NCBI GenBank assembly: GCA_945873815.1
Contig: CAMCEE010000020.1
Span: 1 to 32,469, forward strand
Source: an uncultured Caryophanales bacterium
GTDB lineage: Bacteria > Bacillota_I > Bacilli_A > RFN20 > CAG-449
DNA length: 32,469 bases
Direction: 5' to 3'
The notes below the pieces were generated by a model. The model made no database searches, was not told where the DNA came from, and saw only the letters and a list, made by a program, of their open reading frames with translations. Below, in pieces: positions 16,003 through 23,099 of this stretch (positions within the stretch are counted from its first letter, which is position 1; the number at the start of each line of letters is the position of its first letter). Both the position numbers and the translations under genes were made by a program.

Positions 16003-16155
16003 ATGAGAAAAGATATTTATGAAAGGATAAGAGTATTAAAGATGGATGAAATAAAACCAAACTTTGCTGAACTTGCTAAGGCGTGAGGATGTGATTATAG
16101 AACTGCTAAAAAGTATTTTTATCAAGATGAAAGTAAACCGCCAATAAGAAAACAA
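16003..16155 (+). pseudogene. istA: 5' part of istA, severed by an in-frame TGA
   Basis: From ATG 16003, behind GGAGG, the frame reads MRKDIYERIRVLKMDEIKPN FAELAKA, then TGA at 16084-16086 as codon 28. It continues in the same frame with GCDYRTAKKYFYQDESKPP directly into the open frame starting at 16156. This is the N-terminal helix-turn-helix of IstA. Either the stop inactivates the transposase, or a rare readthrough keeps it alive. Confidence 0.75.
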
Positions 16156-17211
16156 ATGCCTTCTAAATTGGATCCTTATAAAGAGATAATTAATGAAAAG
16201 CTTAAACTATGCTGTTCCTATAATTCAATCTATAAATTTATTTGTAAGAAAGGATATCAAGGGAAATATACAATTCTTAGAGATTATTGTTCACTATATA
16301 AATTAGACGAAACTAAAAAGGCTACCATTAGATTTGAAACAAATCCTGGTTTACAAGCTCAAGTCGATTGGAAAGAAACAATGACTTTACATTATAGAAA
16401 TGGTGATTCAATAACGTTCAATATATTTCTAATTGTACTTGGATATTCCAGATTAAAATATATCGAATTAACTTTAGACAGGTCACAAGATACAGTTTTT
16501 AAAAGTATGATTCATGCTTTCCAGTATTTCGATGGTATTCCAAAAGAAATAATATTTGATAATATGAAAACTGTTGTTGACCATTCTAAAAGTAATTATT
16601 CAGAAGCTGTAATTAATGAATCTTTCTATCAATTCTCTAAAGACTTTGGCTTTGAAGTTTGGACTTGTCGTCCATTTAGGCCTCAAACTAAAGGGAAGGT
16701 TGAAGCTCTTGCTAGAACTATGGAAAGGCTAAGGCCATATGATTATGAATTTGATTCTTTTGAAGAATTAGAACTAATTATTGCTGAATTGAATTCTGAT
16801 TTAAATAATGAAATATCTCAAGCAACTAAAATGGTTCCATTTAAGCTATTTGAAAAAGAAAAAGAATATCTTCGAAATCTTCCTAACGACGATATATTTC
16901 GCTCCTATATTGACGTTAAAGACATTACTAGAATTGTCTCTAAAGAGGCTCTTGTAACTTACGATAATCGAAAATATTCCGTAGATCCCCAGTATATTGG
17001 AAAAACAGTCTCTATCAGTGTTTCCAATGATACCTTGTGCATTTATTGTAACAAATCTTTGATTAAAACGCACAAGATTACTCAAAAACGTATTAATTAT
17101 TCAAAAGATGATTATATTAATATCCTAAAATCAGAAGCTATGAAATCCGCTTCTAGTGAGGATATTGAGAAAATCGCTAATATCAATCTTTCTATTTATG
17201 ACAATTTATAA
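16156..17211 (+). CDS. istA: IS21-family transposase IstA, remaining open frame (DDE catalytic domain)
   Basis: Open frame of 351 codons holding the IstA integrase core. DDE candidates are AQVDWKE (Asp), IIFDNMKTVV (Asp) and GKVEALARTM (Glu). PFRPQTKGKVEALA is the family's typical last block. A C-terminal beta domain follows. The family protein is usually about 400 aa or more. The missing N-terminal DNA-binding part is encoded just upstream, in the same frame, beyond a TGA at 16084-16086. The ATG at 16156 has no Shine-Dalgarno site and is only the first ATG after that stop. I regard the gene as disrupted. istB follows 11 bp later. Confidence 0.85.
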   Translation: MPSKLDPYKEIINEKLKLCCSYNSIYKFICKKGYQGKYTILRDYCSLYKLDETKKATIRFETNPGLQAQVDWKETMTLHYRNGDSITFNIFLIVLGYSRLKYIELTLDRSQDTVFKSMIHAFQYFDGIPKEIIFDNMKTVVDHSKSNYSEAVINESFYQFSKDFGFEVWTCRPFRPQTKGKVEALARTMERLRPYDYEFDSFEELELIIAELNSDLNNEISQATKMVPFKLFEKEKEYLRNLPNDDIFRSYIDVKDITRIVSKEALVTYDNRKYSVDPQYIGKTVSISVSNDTLCIYCNKSLIKTHKITQKRINYSKDDYINILKSEAMKSASSEDIEKIANINLSIYDNL

Positions 17212-17222
17212 AGGAGTTAATC

Positions 17223-18002
17223 ATGTCAAATTATATTCAACTATCTAATAATTTAGATCAATTAAAACTTACTAAAATTAAAGAATATTTACCTACTTAT
17301 CTAGATGATGCAATTTCTAAAAACTTATCATTTGTTGATATTCTTTTAGAACTTACTAATCAAGAAATTGATTTTAGAGAAAAACGAGCTGCTGAAATTA
17401 ATTTAGCTATTTCTAATTTTCCTTTTATTAGAAGAATATCTGATTTTGACTTTTCTTATCAGCCTTCTATTTCGAAAAATCAAATATTAGATTTAGCTTC
17501 TCTTAGATTCATTGAGTCTTTCGAAAATATTTTATTCATTGGCTCTTCTGGTGTTGGTAAAACTCATCTTGCTACCGCTATTGGTGTTGAAGCATCCGCT
17601 AATCACATATCAACTTATTTTATTCATTTTCAAATTCTAATTGCTAAAATTAAGAAAGCTGTCGCAGAAAATAAGGTTGAACATTTTGTTAAATCTTATG
17701 CTAAATATAAATTACTTATTATTGATGAACTTGGTTATCTTCCTGTAGATAAAATCTATGCTTCCGTTTTCTTTCAATTAGTCGCTGCTAGATATGAAAA
17801 GAAATCAACTATTATTACTACTAACCAACCATTATCTAAATGGGGTGAAGTCCTTGGTGATCCCGTTCTTGCTAATGCTATTATCGATAGATTAATTCAT
17901 CATTCGACAATAGTTAAAATTACAGGTAAGTCCTATCGTATCAAAGATAAGCTTATTGATATTGATCAACAAACAAAAAATTCCGAGCCGCTTAACCCTT
18001 AA
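17223..18002 (+). CDS. istB: IS21-family helper ATPase IstB
   Basis: A 259-aa AAA+ ATPase of the DnaC/IstB group that loads at the target and activates IstA. Walker A GSSGVGKTH (107-115) and Walker B LLIIDELGYLP are intact. STIITTNQPLSKW is the sensor-1 region and AIIDRLIHHSTIVKITGKSYR is the usual C-terminal block. AAGGAG lies before the ATG and the gene starts 11 bp after istA. The length is normal. It looks intact while its partner istA carries a stop codon. Confidence 0.93.
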   Translation: MSNYIQLSNNLDQLKLTKIKEYLPTYLDDAISKNLSFVDILLELTNQEIDFREKRAAEINLAISNFPFIRRISDFDFSYQPSISKNQILDLASLRFIESFENILFIGSSGVGKTHLATAIGVEASANHISTYFIHFQILIAKIKKAVAENKVEHFVKSYAKYKLLIIDELGYLPVDKIYASVFFQLVAARYEKKSTIITTNQPLSKWGEVLGDPVLANAIIDRLIHHSTIVKITGKSYRIKDKLIDIDQQTKNSEPLNP

Positions 18003-18180
18003 GGGTTATACCATTATTGTTTATTAAACGATAATTACCTACATTTTTAACCGATAAAAAACTACACAAAATTATTGACAATTACAATCGAATTCAATTT
18101 TAAACGTATCTATCAAAGGGATTAAATCAATTATCTAAACATGTTGTATCCTTAAGACGTTATTATTTCAGCGCGCATAT

Positions 18181-18242
18181 TTACAAAGAAATCAAGGGGA
18201 TTATATGATTATAAGTCCCCTATTTGAGTTATTTCTTTGTAA
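18181..18242. repeat. Long, nearly perfect inverted repeat (62 bp)
   Basis: The outer arms TTACAAAGAAAT (18181-18192) and ATTTCTTTGTAA (18231-18242) are perfect. The inner arms GGGGA-TTATA (18196-18205) and TATAA-g-TCCCC (18210-18220) pair around a TGAT loop. It lies just beyond the stop codon of the last R-M operon gene, so it may end that transcript, but no T-run follows outside the stem on either strand. It could also be a cruciform-type recognition structure of the island. Confidence 0.6.
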
Positions 18243-18249
18243 TAAAAAT

Positions 18250-18615
18250 TTATAATGCATTATAACCAGCAATAAAATCAGCGTGATATTGACTAGGAAC
18301 AGTACTGATAATAGTAGCATAATTATTTAAAGCACCATTTATAGCAAAATGATGTGTTCTAACCAATACTCCAACATAGTCATTGCAATTTATTCTAGCA
18401 TATACCGAACCTTTTCCAGCGGTAAAAGTGAAATTTTGTGGAAATCTTGCTGGTGGTACTAAGCAATGAATTCTTCCTTCACTTCCCCAGGCTCCTTGAT
18501 CTTCGTTATGTTCCCAATAAACTTCAGCGTGATTATTATTGGCTAGGTATCCTAAAGCATAAAAATATTCGTTGTCATTTGCAAAATAAACTTGATTGTT
18601 TTTTCCAAAATTCAT
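18250..18615 (-). CDS. 121-aa protein of unknown function, last gene of the R-M operon
   Basis: I do not recognise a function. The protein is soluble and rich in aromatics and Asn: FYALGYLANNNHAEVYWEHN, then QGAWGSEGRIHCLVPP, ARINCNDYVGVLVR and a C-terminal DFIAGYNAL. There is no signal peptide, membrane segment or known nuclease motif. AAGGAGAG lies about 9 nt before the ATG. It sits 110 bp downstream of the XRE gene on the same strand and ends next to a long hairpin. Its dense runs of His, Trp, Glu and Asp suggest a real folded domain. Being in the R-M operon, it may be an accessory or anti-restriction protein, or unrelated island cargo. Confidence 0.6.
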   Translation of the reverse strand: MNFGKNNQVYFANDNEYFYALGYLANNNHAEVYWEHNEDQGAWGSEGRIHCLVPPARFPQNFTFTAGKGSVYARINCNDYVGVLVRTHHFAINGALNNYATIISTVPSQYHADFIAGYNAL

Positions 18616-18725
18616 ATGTTAAATCTCTCCTTTCCCTTAAATATAACATTAAATATCCCAAAGACAGATATAATGTTTCTTTAGCAAAACAAATTAGTTC
18701 AATTTTTGTGTTTTTTCTTAATATA

Positions 18726-18935
18726 TTAATATTCAAAATCAAAGAAATCTTTTAATGATACTCCTATACCATCACATATTTGTTTTAAGGTGTTAATAGT
18801 TAAATTATACTTTCCAGATTCGATTTTTGATATTAATGTTCTATCAAAAGCTATTTTTCTAGCTAATTTCTCTTGGCTAAGCCCAGCCTGTTTTCTTAAA
18901 AATTTTATTCTTAATCCTATATCTATATTTTTCAT
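18726..18935 (-). CDS. XRE-family controller-like regulator of the R-M operon
   Basis: A 69-aa protein consisting only of a Cro/C1 helix-turn-helix: RIKFLRKQAGLSQEKLARKI followed by DRTLISKIESGKYN and a C-terminal LKDFFDFEY. The size and layout match controller (C) proteins of type II R-M systems. It starts 1 bp after the endonuclease stop codon, so it is translationally coupled to it, unlike classical C genes, which lie upstream of R. The inverted repeats at 22891-22908 (leader of the methyltransferase gene) and 20174-20196 (leader of the endonuclease gene) are candidate binding sites. Confidence 0.75.
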   Translation of the reverse strand: MKNIDIGLRIKFLRKQAGLSQEKLARKIAFDRTLISKIESGKYNLTINTLKQICDGIGVSLKDFFDFEY

Positions 18936-18936
18936 G

Positions 18937-20151
18937 TTAATTATTAAAATCGATATTTACATAGTTTACGACTTGATCAAAATCTAAATAAGGAACATCT
19001 AAATATTTATCATTTTCTAAGCCTGTTTTCAAAACAAAACACATCTTATGAAATTCGTATAATCCGTTATGCATCTCATATGATTTTTTGATTGTACCAA
19101 TTTTGGATAATATGCAAATATATTGAAAGTCTTTTGAAATAATCTGAGTATTACCATTAACATGTGCATAGTTATAATGTTGAGTTGGAGTCAATGCAAT
19201 TAAATTTTCAAAATAGTCTGAAATTTCAGGATATGATTCACGAGTAAAGATATGATGAATATGAGTGGCATTTTCATCGTGACTATATTGTTCAACCTCC
19301 GATTTACCAAAATTATAGTCATTATTATAAAATTTTACCATCTTAATAGCTTTAGCAACAGCATAAGCATTGTATGGATTTTGTGGACGATTAACCACAT
19401 GTTCACTTCTTGTTATTTCTTTTGGCTTAGAGCTATACATATCTCTAAAATTTTCTCTGTTATACATTAACATATCAAAACCTATTAAATTCTTTGATAA
19501 CAATCCTTTTTCTGTGCCTTTCTTATTCCTAGTAAAAGCCATAGGATTAATAACCTTAGTAAAAATTCTTCTTGGCTCAGTAGGTTTTGTAATAGGTGTA
19601 TTTTCAATAGTGAATTGGACAAAAGAATTCTTCATTTTGCTAAAAGTATCTTTGTTTGTATTTTCGAAAAAATCCTCAAACACTTTAAATAATCCCGAAT
19701 CTCTTAGAACTTTTTCACAATATATATTCAAAAATGTTAAACTATTAATTTCTCTAAGTGCTAAGAAAGTTAATATATCTTTATTAAATACTTTATAATA
19801 ATTATATCTTCCTCGTTTGTTCTTAGTTAGTATTCCTGAATAAGCAAACAATTCTAAAGGTTGTGAGAAAAACTTGTCATACTCATTACCAGCTTTGCCG
19901 TTCATAACGCTTGGTTTTTTAAACATTGATGAAATGTGCAAATCTGTATATGGATTATTCCATATATCACGTGATGTAAATTCAACGTCATTCTCTTTAT
20001 CATACACATATTCAAGAACACAGTCAGCTATAATTGTTAAAACATCCGGAGTACATTTTTGATCAATCCAACGAGCATTACCACTCAATCTTATATCATA
20101 GTTGTGACTCATAATAAAATTTTTAACTTCATTTTGATCTATAAAACGCAT
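18937..20151 (-). CDS. HNH-type type II restriction endonuclease
   Basis: A 404-aa protein lying between a DNA methyltransferase and a controller gene. It has an HNH-like site near residues 290-330: THIHHIFTRE, then ENLIALTPTQHYNYAH, giving the H-H...N...H pattern of HNH nucleases. The N-terminal half (ARWIDQKCTPDVLTIIADCV, FTSRDIWNNPYTDLHISSMF) is probably the DNA-recognition part. AGGAGAAG lies before the ATG. The fused m5C+m6A methyltransferase partner suggests an asymmetric site, as in the Eco31I/Alw26I/Esp3I type IIS group, where Eco31I is an HNH enzyme; direct homology to those is not established here. The recognition sequence is unknown. Confidence 0.75.
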   Translation of the reverse strand: MRFIDQNEVKNFIMSHNYDIRLSGNARWIDQKCTPDVLTIIADCVLEYVYDKENDVEFTSRDIWNNPYTDLHISSMFKKPSVMNGKAGNEYDKFFSQPLELFAYSGILTKNKRGRYNYYKVFNKDILTFLALREINSLTFLNIYCEKVLRDSGLFKVFEDFFENTNKDTFSKMKNSFVQFTIENTPITKPTEPRRIFTKVINPMAFTRNKKGTEKGLLSKNLIGFDMLMYNRENFRDMYSSKPKEITRSEHVVNRPQNPYNAYAVAKAIKMVKFYNNDYNFGKSEVEQYSHDENATHIHHIFTRESYPEISDYFENLIALTPTQHYNYAHVNGNTQIISKDFQYICILSKIGTIKKSYEMHNGLYEFHKMCFVLKTGLENDKYLDVPYLDFDQVVNYVNIDFNN

Positions 20152-20173
20152 AATAATTCTTCTCCTATTAATC

Positions 20174-20196
20174 TACATAATTGTATTAGTTATGTA
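20174..20196 (-). promoter_or_regulatory. Inverted repeat upstream of the endonuclease gene
   Basis: TACATAA (20174-20180), a 9-nt spacer and TTATGTA (20190-20196) form a perfect 7-bp inverted repeat, 23 bp before the endonuclease start codon. The spacer reads TACAAT-like on the minus strand. This is a candidate operator for delayed endonuclease expression. Confidence 0.5.
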
Positions 20197-20283
20197 ACGA
20201 AAAATTTCTTATTAATTTTAGCATATTTTTCTCAAAGTTAGTATAAAAATCCTATTTAATCGTACTTTTATCCGATTTTTTTT

Positions 20284-20321
20284 TAAAAAAGACCCAAAAT
20301 TATTTCAATTCGAGTCTTTAA
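20284..20321 (-). terminator. Terminator of the methyltransferase gene
   Basis: On the minus strand AAAGACTC pairs with GGGTCTTT (one G-T wobble), and a T-run follows. It lies between the methyltransferase and endonuclease genes, so the endonuclease probably has its own promoter. Confidence 0.65.
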
Positions 20322-20356
20322 ACAATATCTATCATTTATTAATAATTAAAATCTTC

Positions 20357-22867
20357 TTATTGTGATTGTCTTATTCCAAAAAAATAAACAGAATTAGAAT
20401 CTATGTTTAGTGATCTTGTTTGATAATTTCTGGCAATTTGCATAAAGTTTCTATATTCATCACTTGAAAAAAATAATAAATCATCTTTAGAAATTTTCAT
20501 ATCTTTACTTGGAATCAATATAGCAACAGAACCATTTACAATATATCCTTTTTCTTTCTTCATAACTCGAGTTTTATAGGTCATATTTGGTGTCAAGAAA
20601 ACATCATCTCTATCAATAAATTTTGACACTTCCAATCCAGCTAAATCATCTTTTTCTAGATATCCATCATATCCTGATATATCCAAAATTTTAGAACCAT
20701 CATCGCTTATATTTCTTGATTTTAATACTCTCACTTTTGTACATTTTTTTTCTTCATTAAGTAAAGAGCTTGTGATTTGTCTATCTCTAAAGACAGAGAA
20801 CACATTAAAAGTCATATTTGAAAAGAATTTATCAAAGGCTTCATTACGATAAATTATCCAATATGGTAATTTTGAGTCAAAAATATACTTTTGAGGTTGC
20901 TCAATCTTTAAATCTTTTGTTATTGAATAAACACAAGTTTTCGAAGGTTTGAAGCTTGTATTAACATTTAGACATATAGTTTCAACAAGTACTCCTTTAA
21001 ATCCATTTTCACCAAAATCAAGAATAGAAGACACATTATAATTGCCTAAAAAATCACGCGTATCTTTATATTCTGGAGTATTTAAAATATTCTTAGGCAT
21101 AATCATTGATACATTATTTGATATGTTACAAGATTTTTCCAAAAAATACGAAGCCAAATTTGTTGAATTATAATTGCAATAATATGTTCTATTACCTAAA
21201 GCAATATCTCGTTTCGAAATCTTAGTAAATGGAGGATTACCAACCACCAAATCATATATTTTATTTGGTACAAAAGTTAGAAAATCTGAAACAATATAAT
21301 TAATTTTTACCCTATCGCTTTCAAAATGCTTAAGCATTATTTTAACTGTTTCAATTGAAGTATAATCAATATCAACCAAATCCAAGTTTATTTTTTTATC
21401 ACAATACTTATTTATAATTGAGGGGATAAAATTACCAGCACCAACACTTGGCTCCAATATATTAATCTCTTCTTTGTCGAAATCAGGTAAGTAATCATAT
21501 ATTTTATCTATAAGCATTTTGTCTGTATAATATGCAGATTGTTCATTTCTTTGAGCGTTAGAGTACTCAACTATCTTACATAAAGATGAAAAATTAATAT
21601 TATCGATATTTTCATTAACAAAACCAACTATATTCCCATTCTCATCTAATTTGTTGTCAGAAATAATCTTTACAATTTCTTTTAAAGAAAGATTTTGCTT
21701 TTTCAAAAACAATTTAATTTTATGAGCTATTTGATTGAAAATATTAGTAGGAACGGCTTCGCCAATTGATTGTCTAATATTAATTTCTTCTTTCTTCATA
21801 AATTTAACTTTAGCATCGTGCGACATCTTATTTAATTCATTAAAGTCAATATCAGTCCATTTAAACTCACAAGGAATGGACATAAGTATCATTAATTCGC
21901 GTATACTAAAAACTCTATCATCATGTGGATGAATAGTGCTTTGGCTTGCAAGCTGATCGTTTCTTGTATGGATACATGGACCAACTTTGTCCCAATATTG
22001 TCTTGTATATTTGTCACCATTCTTCTTGACGTTTTCTACTATTTCGCCATTAATTATTTGGTGTGGACGATTCTCAATTTTTTCATTATCAAAAGCAGAT
22101 TGTCCCTCTTTTAAACAAGAAATCCAACTTCTCATTTTTTCATCATAGCCTCTAAAAAAATGATAAATGTCATTAGGATCAAACTCATAAGGTTCATTCA
22201 ACGGAAGCATACCACCTATGACTTGTCTAAGTGTTTTTTCTTCTACATAATCAGGAAAAAAGTCATATGGAGAGCAAAAAGCTGATATATCGTTTCTAAC
22301 ACCAATAACTAACGTTCTTGTTCTACTAGAATTTGAACCATAATTTTTAAAATTCAGTACTTTTGCAACATAACTATAATGATTTCCTAGATTAACTTTT
22401 ATAGCTTCACCAATAGTCTTATCAATCTTATCATTATCTGTACAAATAGTTTTTATGAATGCTGGCACATTTTCAAACACAAAAAACTTTGGAAGAATTC
22501 TTTTTATAATATTAATTGATTCTATAACAAGCGAATTTCTTATAATTTCATCCTCAGTTTTCTTATGATTGGCAACAGACATACCTTGACAAGGGGGAGT
22601 AGCTATAACTACATCTACATCATTCATTTTTTCTCTAAGTTTCCAGTAATTGATTTCATCATATAGTTTGGTCTTGATTTCGTTTTTTGTAATATCTCCA
22701 CAAATATAACCAGAATCATATTTACATTTATTATTAATTCTCTGTATATTTAATCTTCTTTCTATCAATTCTAATGTTGCAATGCAATCAAAATCATTCA
22801 TTTTAAAACCAAAACATCCAACACCAGCACTACTAAATAAAGATATATATGTATTTTTCAATGGCAT
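20357..22867 (-). CDS. Fused DNA methyltransferase: N-terminal C5-cytosine MTase plus C-terminal N6-adenine MTase
   Basis: One 836-aa protein with two complete SAM-dependent MTases. The N-terminal half is a Dcm-like m5C enzyme: motif I FSSAGVGCFGF (11-21), motif IV PPCQG (catalytic Cys93), motif VI FENV (131-134), motif VIII SRTRTLVIGVR (181-191) and motif X QSIGEAVP (366-373). The C-terminal half is a gamma-type m6A enzyme: QSAYYTD (443-449), motif I LEPSVGAGNF (471-480), motif IV NPPF (544-547), then some 280 residues that could hold its target-recognition region. Neither half lacks a catalytic motif. Two different base modifications in one chain fit protection of the two strands of an asymmetric site. 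A good promoter and an inverted repeat lie upstream. Confidence 0.9.
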   Translation of the reverse strand: MPLKNTYISLFSSAGVGCFGFKMNDFDCIATLELIERRLNIQRINNKCKYDSGYICGDITKNEIKTKLYDEINYWKLREKMNDVDVVIATPPCQGMSVANHKKTEDEIIRNSLVIESINIIKRILPKFFVFENVPAFIKTICTDNDKIDKTIGEAIKVNLGNHYSYVAKVLNFKNYGSNSSRTRTLVIGVRNDISAFCSPYDFFPDYVEEKTLRQVIGGMLPLNEPYEFDPNDIYHFFRGYDEKMRSWISCLKEGQSAFDNEKIENRPHQIINGEIVENVKKNGDKYTRQYWDKVGPCIHTRNDQLASQSTIHPHDDRVFSIRELMILMSIPCEFKWTDIDFNELNKMSHDAKVKFMKKEEINIRQSIGEAVPTNIFNQIAHKIKLFLKKQNLSLKEIVKIISDNKLDENGNIVGFVNENIDNINFSSLCKIVEYSNAQRNEQSAYYTDKMLIDKIYDYLPDFDKEEINILEPSVGAGNFIPSIINKYCDKKINLDLVDIDYTSIETVKIMLKHFESDRVKINYIVSDFLTFVPNKIYDLVVGNPPFTKISKRDIALGNRTYYCNYNSTNLASYFLEKSCNISNNVSMIMPKNILNTPEYKDTRDFLGNYNVSSILDFGENGFKGVLVETICLNVNTSFKPSKTCVYSITKDLKIEQPQKYIFDSKLPYWIIYRNEAFDKFFSNMTFNVFSVFRDRQITSSLLNEEKKCTKVRVLKSRNISDDGSKILDISGYDGYLEKDDLAGLEVSKFIDRDDVFLTPNMTYKTRVMKKEKGYIVNGSVAILIPSKDMKISKDDLLFFSSDEYRNFMQIARNYQTRSLNIDSNSVYFFGIRQSQ

Positions 22868-22890
22868 AAAAAATCACTCCTAAATAAAAA

Positions 22891-22908
22891 TGTGCACTAT
22901 ATTGCACA
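22891..22908 (-). promoter_or_regulatory. Putative operator in the methyltransferase leader
   Basis: TGTGCA (22891-22896), a 6-nt spacer and TGCACA (22903-22908) form a perfect inverted repeat between the -10 box and the start codon. This position would let a bound XRE regulator repress the methyltransferase once enough protein has accumulated. Confidence 0.6.
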
Positions 22909-22925
22909 CCTTCATATGCATTTTT

Positions 22926-22954
22926 ATTATACCCCTTTTTCCATGTTTAAACAA
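22926..22954 (-). promoter_or_regulatory. Sigma-A-type promoter of the methyltransferase gene
   Basis: On the minus strand, TTGTTT (22954-22949), a 17-bp spacer and TATAAT (22931-22926). It lies 20 bp inside the island from the IS30 flanking repeat. Confidence 0.75.
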
Positions 22955-23099
22955 CCAGTTAATTAAAAATTATTAAAGATTATTCTTATTGTTGAAAAAC
23001 TAAATGCAACAATTTAATCCGAACTTTAACTTTTACTTTTTCTAAAGCTGAATAGATAATTATATTGAGCTTAGTTTATCTATAATGGAGGTAAAATAT

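Larger units (their letters stand above)
15900..18086 (+). mobile_element. IS21-family insertion sequence with target-site duplication
   Basis: A 2,187-bp element with ends TGTAA...TTACA, flanked by ATCGAA at 15894-15899 and 18087-18092 as a 6-bp target duplication. Subterminal inverted repeats at 15931-15949 and 18037-18055 match at 17 of 19 positions and each lies 31 bp from its end, as expected for the internal transposase-binding repeats of IS21. It contains istA and istB in the usual order. Confidence 0.85.

Noticed and set aside
18438-18755. 105-codon plus-strand open frame across the 121-aa protein and controller genes
   Set aside because: It runs antisense to two genes with good starts and spans their intergenic region, with no RBS and no protein-like motif.
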